Positions 22,680 to 30,994 of a DNA stretch of 34,901 nt are shown here, in pieces (within the stretch, counting starts at the first letter, position 1; each line of letters opens with the position of its first letter). The notes below the pieces were generated by a model that was given only the letters and a program-made list of their open reading frames with translations, did not search any database and was not told where the DNA came from. The DNA is from Alkalinema sp. CACIAM 70d. Lineage in GTDB: Bacteria > Cyanobacteriota > Cyanobacteriia > Leptolyngbyales > Leptolyngbyaceae. The position numbers were made by a program, and so were the translations under genes. The stretch lies in assembly GCA_002148405.1 (NCBI GenBank), contig MUGG01000205.1, positions 1 to 34,901 on the forward strand. The letters are read 5' to 3'.

Positions 22680-25370
22680 ATGTCCTCCAGCATTTGGTTG
22701 TTCGCGCCCTCGGCGTATCCAGTTTCTATGAATGAGCCGAATTTGCATCTACCTGAACCGATTTCTACTACTGCCACGATCGAGTCCGACGGTGAACCGT
22801 TGTCTTTAACGGATCTTGTTGAACTTCCAACGATTGACCTATCGCTGGATTCCGATCGTCCCAAGATTCGAGAAGAAACCTCCCTGGTTTCTGTAAGGCA
22901 TGGTTTTGCTTCGTTTTTGGATCCTTTAACCGCAGATCGCTTTCGTGAAGTGGTTCATGATGTGGAACAGAAATTGCGCATTGTTAATCAAACCCTATCA
23001 CTACTGGACATGCAAGGGTTTGACTCCATTCTGGAGGAAATGCTGACGTCCATTACCCAAAAAACTGGGGAACTGCTAAATGCCGATCGCACAACCATCT
23101 ATCTATTAGATGAAGCCAAAAATGAACTCTACACCACCCTCGTTTCCAGTGCAGATGGACGGAATCGAGAAATTCGGTTTCCTGCGAATCAGGGCATTGC
23201 CGGAGAAGTGGCAACCAGTAAGCGATCGGTGAATATTCCCTTCGATGTGTTTGATGATCCCCGATCGCACCAAGCCAAGTTGCAGTACAAGCAGACGGGC
23301 TATCGCACCTATACGATGTTGACCTTGCCCCTGCTGAACGAAGTGGGCAATTTGGTGGCCGTGGTGCAGTTAATCAATAAATTGCAACCGTCTTCCATGG
23401 CGTCTGCGTCTTTATCCTTAGAGCAGCGTATTGATCTCCGGGGATTCACCGATGCAGATGAACAACTGTTTGAGGAATTTGCTCCTTGCATTCGGCTGAT
23501 TTTGGAATCCTCGCGATCGTTCTACATTGCGGCACAAAAACAGCGGGCTGCCCATTCGTTAATGATGGCCACTCATTCCCTGGGGCAAAGTCGCTTAGAT
23601 CTGGATGAAACCCTCAACCGGGTCATGCATGAAGCCCAGCATCTAATGCACGCCGATCGCAGTACCCTGTGGTTGATCGATCGGGATACGGAGGAAATTT
23701 GGACGCGCATTCCCCTAGCGGATGGGACTCAAAAAGAAGTGCGGATTCCCATTGGCACAGGCTTTGCAGGACAAGTGGCCGCCACGGGGGAAACGATTAA
23801 TATTCCCTTTGATTTGTATGATCATGTAGGGGCAGAGACGGCTAAACAAACCGATCAGGCGACGGGATATCGCACCTGTAGTCTGCTCTGTATGCCAGTG
23901 CGGAATGCCGATGGCAATCTAATTGGGGTGACGCAACTAGTCAACAAACGCAAACAAGGGGACTATGCACCCTATGACCCTAAAACTTGGCCCCAGGCTC
24001 CGGAATGTTGGCGCGCCAGCTTTCATCAGAGCGATCAGGATTTTATGCAGACGTTCAATATCCAAGCAGGGGTAGCGCTGCAAAATGCGCAGTTGTTTGA
24101 AACCGTTAAACAACAGGCCCAACTGCAACGGGATATTTTGCGATCGCTGTCCAATGGGGTGATCTCCGCCGATCGAGATGGCAAGATTATTGCGGCCAAT
24201 GAAAGTGCAAAACGGCTGTTGGGATTCAACGAGCGGGCTGCCCTAGAGGGCCAAAATATTACCAGTTTGTTGCACATTGAACGGGGTAATTTCCATCGCT
24301 GGTTTCATTCCGCATCTAATCCCACGAGTCCCAAGGAACGTCAACAGTACTATCCCGATCAAACCCTGATGCCGTTATCCGGTAGCGAATACCGAAGCGT
24401 TAATTTAGCCATTAATACGATCGCTTCCCCCGACGATCCCAATTACGTGCGGGGCGTATTAGTCGTTATGGATGACATTAGTGATGCAAAACGGCTGAAA
24501 AGTACGATGTATCGCTACATGACCCAGGAGCTAGCAGAACAGATTCTGGATAATCCTGATGCCGCCAAGATGGGGGGCGATCGTAAGGAAGTGTCCGTGC
24601 TGTTTTCCGATATTCGCAGCTATACCACCTTGACCGAAAGCCTAACGGCAGAAGAAGTGGTGGAAATGCTGAATGAATATTTTGAAGTCATGGTGGAAGC
24701 TGTTTTTGTCCATAAGGGAATTTTGGATAAATACATCGGTGATGCCATCATGGCGGTCTTTGGTTCACCATTGCCTTTGGCGGAACACCAGTGGATGGCC
24801 GTGCAAACGGCGATCGAAATGCGACAGCGATTGGTGGAATTTAACCAAAGGCGGGCGGGTCGAAATCAACCGGAGATTCGGATCGGGATTGGGATCAACT
24901 CCGATACGGTGATTAGTGGCAATATTGGTTCGAGTAAGCGCATGGAGTTTACGGCGATCGGGGATGGGGTCAACCTTGGCTCCCGGTTGGAAAGCACCAG
25001 TAAGCTCTATGGCACCGACATTGTAATTAGCGAAAGCACTTACCGTCCCTGTGCCGATCGCATTTGGGCACGGGAGTTAGATTTCATTCGCGTCAAAGGG
25101 AAGAGCCATCCCGTTGCAATCTATGAATTGATTGGCTTGGCCTCCGATCCGATTTCCGATCAACAGCACCGGGTGATTGATCATTACCACCGGGCGCGAG
25201 CGTTTTATCTACAACGCAAGTTTGCCCAGGCGATCGGGGAATTTGCGGCGGTGTTAGAACTCGATCGGTTTGACCAAGCAGCGGCTTTGCACATTGAACG
25301 CTGTCGCCATTGGCTTACCAATCCGCCCCCGGATGATTGGAGCGGGGCTTGGATTCTTACGGAAAAATAA
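22680..25370 (+). CDS. CyaB-type adenylate cyclase (GAF-GAF-PAS-CHD-TPR)
   Basis: An 896-residue class III cyclase closely matching the layout of Anabaena CyaB1. GAF-A covers about 115-275 with an intact NKFDE motif (Asn233, Lys234, Phe256, Asp260, Glu261), so it may bind cAMP. GAF-B covers about 308-470, where the same motif ends in Asp-Gln (452-453). PAS follows at about 485-600. The catalytic domain has metal ligands Asp644 and Asp688, purine-specifying Lys684 and Thr758, and transition-state residues Asn765 and Arg769. The spacing of these equals that of CyaB1, so ATP rather than GTP is the likely substrate. A TPR-like tail lies at 825-880. No transmembrane segment is seen. The first 16 residues are uncertain because Met17 is an alternative start. 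Confidence 0.93.
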   Translation: MSSSIWLFAPSAYPVSMNEPNLHLPEPISTTATIESDGEPLSLTDLVELPTIDLSLDSDRPKIREETSLVSVRHGFASFLDPLTADRFREVVHDVEQKLRIVNQTLSLLDMQGFDSILEEMLTSITQKTGELLNADRTTIYLLDEAKNELYTTLVSSADGRNREIRFPANQGIAGEVATSKRSVNIPFDVFDDPRSHQAKLQYKQTGYRTYTMLTLPLLNEVGNLVAVVQLINKLQPSSMASASLSLEQRIDLRGFTDADEQLFEEFAPCIRLILESSRSFYIAAQKQRAAHSLMMATHSLGQSRLDLDETLNRVMHEAQHLMHADRSTLWLIDRDTEEIWTRIPLADGTQKEVRIPIGTGFAGQVAATGETINIPFDLYDHVGAETAKQTDQATGYRTCSLLCMPVRNADGNLIGVTQLVNKRKQGDYAPYDPKTWPQAPECWRASFHQSDQDFMQTFNIQAGVALQNAQLFETVKQQAQLQRDILRSLSNGVISADRDGKIIAANESAKRLLGFNERAALEGQNITSLLHIERGNFHRWFHSASNPTSPKERQQYYPDQTLMPLSGSEYRSVNLAINTIASPDDPNYVRGVLVVMDDISDAKRLKSTMYRYMTQELAEQILDNPDAAKMGGDRKEVSVLFSDIRSYTTLTESLTAEEVVEMLNEYFEVMVEAVFVHKGILDKYIGDAIMAVFGSPLPLAEHQWMAVQTAIEMRQRLVEFNQRRAGRNQPEIRIGIGINSDTVISGNIGSSKRMEFTAIGDGVNLGSRLESTSKLYGTDIVISESTYRPCADRIWARELDFIRVKGKSHPVAIYELIGLASDPISDQQHRVIDHYHRARAFYLQRKFAQAIGEFAAVLELDRFDQAAALHIERCRHWLTNPPPDDWSGAWILTEK

Positions 25371-25447
25371 TCCCCAATGAATCTTCATTTTCGGGGGTGT
25401 CGGGGGCGTTGAGTCCCCTGCCATTGCCAGTGAACTCACGGGGGGGA

Positions 25448-26365
25448 CTACAGCGTTGCTGGCGTTTCATCCCGCGTCATTTTTTCAACGCCCAATCGTA
25501 GGAGCGACAGTACTAGAATCAGCAAAAAGATCACTAGCCCGATCGTACAACCATAGCTAATATTCAACTGCTGAAACGCTTGGTTATACACATACAACAC
25601 CACCGTAGAAGACGCATTATTCGGCCCCCCATTGGTCATGATGAAGACTTCTTCAAACACTTTGGTGGCAGAAATCGCAGAAATCACCGACACCAGCAGC
25701 AAATAAGGACGCATTAACGGCAGTGTGATATCCCAGTGCTTGCGCCAACCGTCGGAACCATCGATCGCGGCTGCTTCGTACAAATCCGCAGGAATCGCTT
25801 GGAGCCCTGCCAGATAGATCACCATGTAGTAGCCTAAACCTTTCCACACCGTCACCGCCATGACACTCCAGAGGGCTTGGTTGGCATCCGTCAGCCAGCC
25901 GATCTCCGAAATTCCCAGGGCTTGTAAGGCTTGGTTCAGTAGCCCATTGCTGGAATACAGCCACTTCCAGGCAATCCCCGCCACCACCATCGAAATCACT
26001 ACCGGCGTGTAATAAGCCACCCGAAACCACTGCACGCCACGTAGTTTTTGATTAACCAAAATCGCCAGCCCCAGCGGCAGCGTCACTAACAACGGCACCA
26101 CCCCCATTAAGTAGAGCAGGGTATTGCGCAGCGATCGCCAAAAAATTTCATCCCGCAGCAAGCGCTGAAAATTCTTCAGACCCACCCACTGGGGATCGCC
26201 GATCAGATCGTACTGCGTAAAACTGTAGTACAGGGCTTGCAGAGCGGGATAAAACACCGTCAGCCCCAGCATGGTCAGTGCCGGGAGCAAAAACAAATAA
26301 GGCGTCAGCCCCTTGAGGAGGTAACGCCCGCGATCGCGTTGGACATCGCTTTTCACAAAAGTCAT
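25448..26365 (-). CDS. Sugar ABC transporter permease (MalF/UgpA type)
   Basis: A 305-residue CUT1-type inner membrane permease with about six transmembrane helices. The EAA loop that contacts the ATPase is at 198-217 (EAAAIDGSDGWRKHWDITLP). The start MTFVKSDVQ lies 26 bp after the upstream gene on the same strand. The substrate is not evident; glycerol-phosphate, glucosylglycerol and disaccharide permeases share this type. No binding protein, second permease or ATPase gene is within the window, so the partners must be elsewhere. It converges with the cyclase gene, with 77 bp between. Confidence 0.9.
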   Translation of the reverse strand: MTFVKSDVQRDRGRYLLKGLTPYLFLLPALTMLGLTVFYPALQALYYSFTQYDLIGDPQWVGLKNFQRLLRDEIFWRSLRNTLLYLMGVVPLLVTLPLGLAILVNQKLRGVQWFRVAYYTPVVISMVVAGIAWKWLYSSNGLLNQALQALGISEIGWLTDANQALWSVMAVTVWKGLGYYMVIYLAGLQAIPADLYEAAAIDGSDGWRKHWDITLPLMRPYLLLVSVISAISATKVFEEVFIMTNGGPNNASSTVVLYVYNQAFQQLNISYGCTIGLVIFLLILVLSLLRLGVEKMTRDETPATL

Positions 26366-26391
26366 TGATTCAAAAAAGTGCCGCAGAAGGA

Positions 26392-27090
26392 TTAATCTTC
26401 ATCCACTTCCACAACCCGCTTGATGGCCCGACGAGGGGGCAATACCTGCACCCGACGCCGCGAAGAGGCCGCAGCGGTAGGAGCAGAGGGGGGAAGATAG
26501 AGAGGATAGTCGTCGTGAACCACCTCAATTGTACGGGGCCGGTTCTGCCGGGACAAGAGCGTAAACATGCCAACTAGGGCGATCCCGCCCCCAAAGGTCA
26601 GCATCATGCCACCCAAAGCCCAAGGTAAACCTGAAATGACCGAAGTCGTCGCTTGATCTGCGGCGCTGGGAGAGGCCACTGGCTGGGGAACTGGCGCAGT
26701 TGCCAGGGGTTGTGGGGGCTGAATGGATGCAGTCTTGAGCTGGGCTGTCAGGGTATCAATTACGGCTTGCTGGCTACGAAGCTGGGCCTGCTGCTGTTCT
26801 ACCTGCGCTTTGAGGCTCTCCAGCTTGATGTCCCACTTCGCTTTTTCATAATCACTATCACCACTGCGGCCCACGGTGGCATTGGTGGGAACCGAATTTG
26901 TTACAGGGGGCAAGGGGAGTGGGCTATTGCCAGGAGTGACCCCGTTATTTCCCAGGGACATTTGGGGAAATTGGGGAATTTGGGGAGAAGACAGGTTGGG
27001 TGCCCCGATCGTAATGCCGCCCCGCATAACAATTAACGCTGCCAAACCTGCTAGCGCTGCGCCTCCTAGGAAGGATGTTGTATCACTCAT
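26392..27090 (-). CDS. Membrane protein with coiled coil and proline-rich segments, unknown function
   Basis: I do not recognise this 232-residue protein. Residues 7-23 form a first hydrophobic segment (LGGAALAGLAALIVM). A Pro/Asn-rich stretch runs to about 75, and a coiled coil rich in Gln, Lys and Leu spans 80-121. A second Pro-rich stretch precedes a second transmembrane helix (154-180), and a basic tail of Arg and Pro ends in VEVDED. With both helices spanning, the coiled coil would be on one side of the membrane and both termini on the other. It lies 26 bp before the permease gene, suggesting one transcript, yet shows no transporter feature. Confidence 0.75.
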   Translation of the reverse strand: MSDTTSFLGGAALAGLAALIVMRGGITIGAPNLSSPQIPQFPQMSLGNNGVTPGNSPLPLPPVTNSVPTNATVGRSGDSDYEKAKWDIKLESLKAQVEQQQAQLRSQQAVIDTLTAQLKTASIQPPQPLATAPVPQPVASPSAADQATTSVISGLPWALGGMMLTFGGGIALVGMFTLLSRQNRPRTIEVVHDDYPLYLPPSAPTAAASSRRRVQVLPPRRAIKRVVEVDED

Positions 27091-27420
27091 TGCCTTTGCT
27101 CTACCTCTGGATTGAATGGGTTGTGCGATCGCTCAATTGGGTCAGTGCTTCTGATTAGGAGTCTTGTTAACTCGTGGGGGAGTGAAACAGGAACTCTGCA
27201 ATCATGGGCTTGACGGTAAAGTGTGACGCAATCCAGGCAAACTTCAAGTCAGCCACCGCATTATAGTGCAGAGTCTGAAAAATAAAACACTCGAACCTAG
27301 GCTTTAAAACTTAGGCTCTTAAAACTTAGGCTCGAACCACATGATAGTCGCAGTTTTAAATTTGGCACTCCAAAAAAATGAAATTTCCCTGGCAGTTGGG
27401 CACTTCCAGTGGAGCAATCC
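27091..27420. other. 330-bp intergenic region with 15-bp tandem repeat
   Basis: No gene is seen between the membrane protein gene (starting at 27090, minus strand) and the egtD stop (27421). It includes a tandem repeat at 27304-27333, described separately, and no clear terminator for egtD. Confidence 0.65.
27304..27333. repeat. Perfect 15-bp tandem duplication
   Basis: TTAAAACTTAGGCTC occurs twice in direct contact, preceded by a degenerate piece (AACCTAGGCT, 27294-27303). Both ends are flanked by CTCGAACC. Confidence 0.9.
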
Positions 27421-28548
27421 TTATAGTCGGCGCAATTGGCAGAGAATGACGCCGAACCACTGCTGGGGATCTGTCCAACAGTCTAGGGCGACGAGTCCTT
27501 TCTGGGCTAACTGCTGTGTGATTTCGGTCAAATTAAATTTGCGGGAGATTTCGCTGAGGATGGTTTCACCAGCAGTGAACTCGATCGTTAGTCCCAAGCT
27601 GCTGAGGGTAACGGTTTGATCGACCAAGCTTTCCAGGTGCATTTCGATCTGGTGCAGGTTGGGGTTGTAGATCGCACGGTGCCGGAACTGACTGAGGTCG
27701 AAATTTCCGTCAAAGCGGCGATTCAGGTGGCGCAGCATGTTGAGGTTAAATTCTGCGGTGACGCCCTGCCGATCGTTATAGGCTGCTTCCAGGATGGCGA
27801 TCGGTTTTTGTAGATCCACGCCGAGCAGGAAAAAGTCGCCGGGAACCAGAGCTTGGGTGACGCGATCGAGGAAGTGATCACAGTCCTGGGGGTTTAAGTT
27901 GCCCAAGGTGCTGCCGATGAAGCAAATCATGCGCTGGGGCAGAGGATTGGGCGGCAGTTGTTGCAACGCCAGTTCGTAGGTGCCGACGAGTCCTTGAATG
28001 TGCAGGCTGGGATAGTCTTGAATCAATGCCTGGGCGCTGAGTTCCAGAATGCTGGCACTGACATCGATCGGACAATAGATAAGTGGCAGTTGGGCTTGTT
28101 CATAGGCATCCAGTAGCAACCGTGTTTTGGTGGAACTGCCGCTGCCTAGTTCAACAATTTCGCAGGCTCCGGTTTTGGCCGCGATCGCATCCGCACAGGT
28201 GTTAAAAATGGCAGTTTCCGTGCGGGTTAAGTAATATTCTGGTAGATCGCAAATTTGCTCAAAGAGTTGTGACCCTTGCTCATCGTAAAAATAGCGGGGG
28301 GGTAAGGTCTTCGGCATTTGGGTCAGTCCTTGGATCACGTCTTGCCCTTCGGCCTCGGTGGGTTGCACTGCACAAATGAGATGTTGAATCTGAATACGAT
28401 CGCCCATCGTGAAATTTAATACGCGATCGGGGGATAGCGTCCCGAATGCTGTTGTTCCCGGTTCTGCCCCATGGTTTGTCGGTGCGTAATTTGGGTGATG
28501 GTGTTCCGATTGGGAATGGGGTGTTTGATTCGTGGAAACAGCAGTCAT
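27421..28548 (-). CDS. egtD: L-histidine N-alpha-methyltransferase EgtD
   Basis: EgtD trimethylates histidine with SAM to give hercynine, the first step of ergothioneine synthesis. The 375-residue protein carries PKTLPPRYFYDEQGSQLFE (79-97), YYLTRTE (105-111) and the SAM-binding ELGSGSSTKT (133-142). The start at 28548 is supported by GAGG about 10 bases upstream. It gives an N-terminal extension of nearly 50 residues, rich in His, Asn and Thr, before the usual EgtD start; Met48 is an alternative without a ribosome site. It is the last gene of the egtC-egtB-egtD set, 259 bp after egtB. Confidence 0.94.
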   Translation of the reverse strand: MTAVSTNQTPHSQSEHHHPNYAPTNHGAEPGTTAFGTLSPDRVLNFTMGDRIQIQHLICAVQPTEAEGQDVIQGLTQMPKTLPPRYFYDEQGSQLFEQICDLPEYYLTRTETAIFNTCADAIAAKTGACEIVELGSGSSTKTRLLLDAYEQAQLPLIYCPIDVSASILELSAQALIQDYPSLHIQGLVGTYELALQQLPPNPLPQRMICFIGSTLGNLNPQDCDHFLDRVTQALVPGDFFLLGVDLQKPIAILEAAYNDRQGVTAEFNLNMLRHLNRRFDGNFDLSQFRHRAIYNPNLHQIEMHLESLVDQTVTLSSLGLTIEFTAGETILSEISRKFNLTEITQQLAQKGLVALDCWTDPQQWFGVILCQLRRL

Positions 28549-28807
28549 GGTCTTTTTACCTCATGCATCATCCGTTCATTTCCGCCCATTCTCGCACAAA
28601 TGTTCTAATCCTTGCCTGAAAGGAATCTGAGCCAGGGCTGAGAATTGAGCCGGATGACCCAGGATTGTCGATCGGTTAAATGACCGTTAACGTTCTACCC
28701 AATTGCTTGATCTGATTGATCAATGCCACAAATCCGACCCACAAATCCGATCCTGCCTAATCCCGCTTAATAAGGAAATTCAGTTAAATTCTTTCAAATT
28801 CGCCCAA
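28549..28807. other. 259-bp gap between egtB and egtD
   Basis: No gene is seen. It contains a 13-bp-period direct repeat of CCACAAATCCGA (28726-28737 and 28739-28750) and a GGTTAAATGACCGTTAAC stretch near 28674-28691. It is long enough for a separate egtD promoter. Confidence 0.6.
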
Positions 28808-30118
28808 TTAGCGATCGCGTACACAGCGGAAACCTGCGAAGATTTCCCGTACCCAGGGGTGGTACCAATTGCGGAAGGAATTGCGCATGGCCCAAGGGCG
28901 GGTGGCCCAACTGCCGCCTTTGAGTACCCGGTGGGCTTGGTCGAAGTAGGCTTGGGAATAGCCGCGATAGGGAAACGGCTCAAATCCGCCATAGCCATCG
29001 AACCAGGAACTCGTCCATTCCCACACATTCCCCAGTAAGTCAACACATCCCCCAGCGCTCTGGGATGCCTGAAATTGGTTAACTGGCGTGGTGTTAGCAA
29101 AGTGGTGGCTGTGGTTGGCCCGATCGCCCGTTGGCCAAGCTTCCCCCCAGGGAAACGATCGACTGTCTCCCTCACCCCCATCCCAACTGGCGGCTTTTTC
29201 CCATTCCGCTTCTGTGGGCAGGCGTTGACCCGTCAATCGGGCATAGGCATCGGCTTCGTACCAACTGACCCCGCAGACGGGATGGCCGTCGTAGGCCGGA
29301 TCGTCTACCCAGTAACGGGGTTGGGCGATCGGGGCTGTTTGGGCTTGCGTTTGCAGCCATTGCCAGCCGTCGGGATGCCAAAACTCCGATCGTTGGTATC
29401 CACCGGATTCGATAAATACACGATATTGTCCTTGGGTGACGGGATAGGCGTCAATGCTGTAATCCGGCAGATCAACCCAATGGCGGGGCGATTCGTTGTC
29501 GATCGCTTGGGGGCCATCGAGTCCCATGGCAAAGGGGCTGGCGGGAATCGTCACCTGTTGGGGGGATAGGCTGGATGCTGCTGTCAACGGTGGGCGCGAT
29601 CGAAATCCTTGGCCTTGCAGGGCGAGAATAATGGCGATCGTTTCGCAGTGTTGGCTTTCGTGTTGCAGCAGGAAATGCCAGATTCGCGCTTGATCCGTGA
29701 TGGGAGTTTGGTCAAGGTAGTCGAATACCCGATCGCGAATGGTTTGTAGATAGGCCAGAATGTTGGGTAAGTCCGGTAAATGGACGCGATCGCGCTTGGG
29801 TAAACCATCCTGGGCATAGAGTCGTCGCAATTCTGGACAGGGCAGTGATTGCTGCGCGAGATGTTCTAACACCCACAGAGCTTCGGTGTAGCCAATGTGA
29901 CCCAAGTGCCACCCGATCGGGCTAAAGTCTGGGTGAGCGTAGCAACATAGCATTTCCCGATCGATGGACTCAAACAGTTGCAGCGTCAGCGATCGACATT
30001 GTTCCATCGATTGCCTAAACCATTGCCGCAGAAATTCAGGTTCGTTGGTTGGCTCAGGTGTAAACCCAAGTGGAGTATCAAAGGTTACTAAGGGATTCAG
30101 TAGCAATCGATCGGTCAT
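28808..30118 (-). CDS. egtB: EgtB, hercynine-forming-sulfoxide synthase (DinB + FGE-sulfatase domains)
   Basis: EgtB is a non-heme iron enzyme that uses O2 to join hercynine with gamma-glutamylcysteine or cysteine through a sulfoxide C-S bond. This protein has 436 residues. The N-terminal DinB-like four-helix domain carries GWHLGHIGYTE (69-79) and HESQH (153-157), giving the three-His iron site (His153, His157 and His71 or His74). The C-terminal formylglycine-generating-enzyme-like domain (about 190-435) has PVTQGQY, GVSWYEADAYARLTGQRLPTE, GNVWEWTSSWF and GGSWATRP. It overlaps egtC by 41 bp, so translation is probably coupled. The presence of EgtC favours the gamma-glutamylcysteine route, although this is inference. 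Confidence 0.95.
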   Translation of the reverse strand: MTDRLLLNPLVTFDTPLGFTPEPTNEPEFLRQWFRQSMEQCRSLTLQLFESIDREMLCCYAHPDFSPIGWHLGHIGYTEALWVLEHLAQQSLPCPELRRLYAQDGLPKRDRVHLPDLPNILAYLQTIRDRVFDYLDQTPITDQARIWHFLLQHESQHCETIAIILALQGQGFRSRPPLTAASSLSPQQVTIPASPFAMGLDGPQAIDNESPRHWVDLPDYSIDAYPVTQGQYRVFIESGGYQRSEFWHPDGWQWLQTQAQTAPIAQPRYWVDDPAYDGHPVCGVSWYEADAYARLTGQRLPTEAEWEKAASWDGGEGDSRSFPWGEAWPTGDRANHSHHFANTTPVNQFQASQSAGGCVDLLGNVWEWTSSWFDGYGGFEPFPYRGYSQAYFDQAHRVLKGGSWATRPWAMRNSFRNWYHPWVREIFAGFRCVRDR

Positions 30119-30857
30119 GGTTAATCGTTAATACACTCAATTCATCTAGAGATTGCCAATCTCCTACGTGGCACGGTTCGGAAGCAATCAAAATTCCCTC
30201 ATTTTCCTGAACCCAATAGAGGGTGGGTACGAGATCCCGGCTGGCATAGCGGGAGGCCACCATTTGCTGACCATCACTGATGATGATATTGGCGGAAAAA
30301 TGGGTGTTGTAGTCCTGGCTCAATTGCACCAGTTCTTTTAATGTATGGGTTAGTGCATCCGTTAGATTAGTGCTGACTGAGAATGCATCGAGAAATAGCG
30401 CAAAAATATGTTCGGAATCGGTGAGGCCGTGGATGGATTGGTAGGCCCGATCGGAGAGACGATCGCGGATGGGGCGATAGAGGGTTTGGCGAAATTGCTC
30501 AATATAGCCGTTGTGGACAAAGAGGAGGTTGCCGGATTGGAAGGGTTGGCAGTTGCTGAGATCGACTGCGAGGCCGGGGGTGGCGCTGCGGACGTTGGCG
30601 AGGATGCAGCCCGATTCCACATAGCGGCTGAGGTTCGCTAAATTCAAGTCGCTCCAAATGGGCTGGATGCTGCGGTAGGTGTAGGGTTCGGTGCGTTTGG
30701 TGGCATGGTACCAACCCACGCCAAAGCCGTCGGCATTGAGCAGGCCAGCGGTCATTTCCTTGGGCTGGTAGCTCTGCACCATGAGGGAGTGATCGGGTTC
30801 GAGCAGCAGTTGATCCAGTTGGACGGGTTCGCCTAGATAACCCAGGATTCGGCACAT
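30078..30857 (-). CDS. egtC: EgtC, class II glutamine amidotransferase-type gamma-glutamyl hydrolase
   Basis: EgtC removes the gamma-glutamyl group from hercynyl-gamma-glutamylcysteine sulfoxide. The start at 30857 (MCRILGYLGEPV, 259 aa) places the nucleophile Cys2 at the mature N-terminus, which is required for the Ntn-hydrolase fold; a longer frame upstream would destroy this. Family features include NADGFGVGWYH (41-51), an arginine/asparagine substrate pocket and FVHNGYIEQF. No Shine-Dalgarno is visible. The last 41 bp overlap egtB in a different frame. A glycosyltransferase gene lies 137 bp upstream on the same strand. Confidence 0.92.
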   Translation of the reverse strand: MCRILGYLGEPVQLDQLLLEPDHSLMVQSYQPKEMTAGLLNADGFGVGWYHATKRTEPYTYRSIQPIWSDLNLANLSRYVESGCILANVRSATPGLAVDLSNCQPFQSGNLLFVHNGYIEQFRQTLYRPIRDRLSDRAYQSIHGLTDSEHIFALFLDAFSVSTNLTDALTHTLKELVQLSQDYNTHFSANIIISDGQQMVASRYASRDLVPTLYWVQENEGILIASEPCHVGDWQSLDELSVLTINHDRSIATESLSNL

Positions 30858-30994
30858 AGGGACAGGAGGGGCGATGGAGGTGTGAGGGATTGATTCCCAT
30901 CTTGACACAGGTTCCCGCAAGTTGTTCGATCGATTTCAATCTCGATCGGTTTCAACACTTCCTGCCTTTCCCCCTGCTTTCCTGTTTTAAAAAA

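Noticed and set aside
22680..25370. Guanylate cyclase
   Set aside because: Lys684 and Thr758 occupy the purine-specifying positions of adenylate cyclases.
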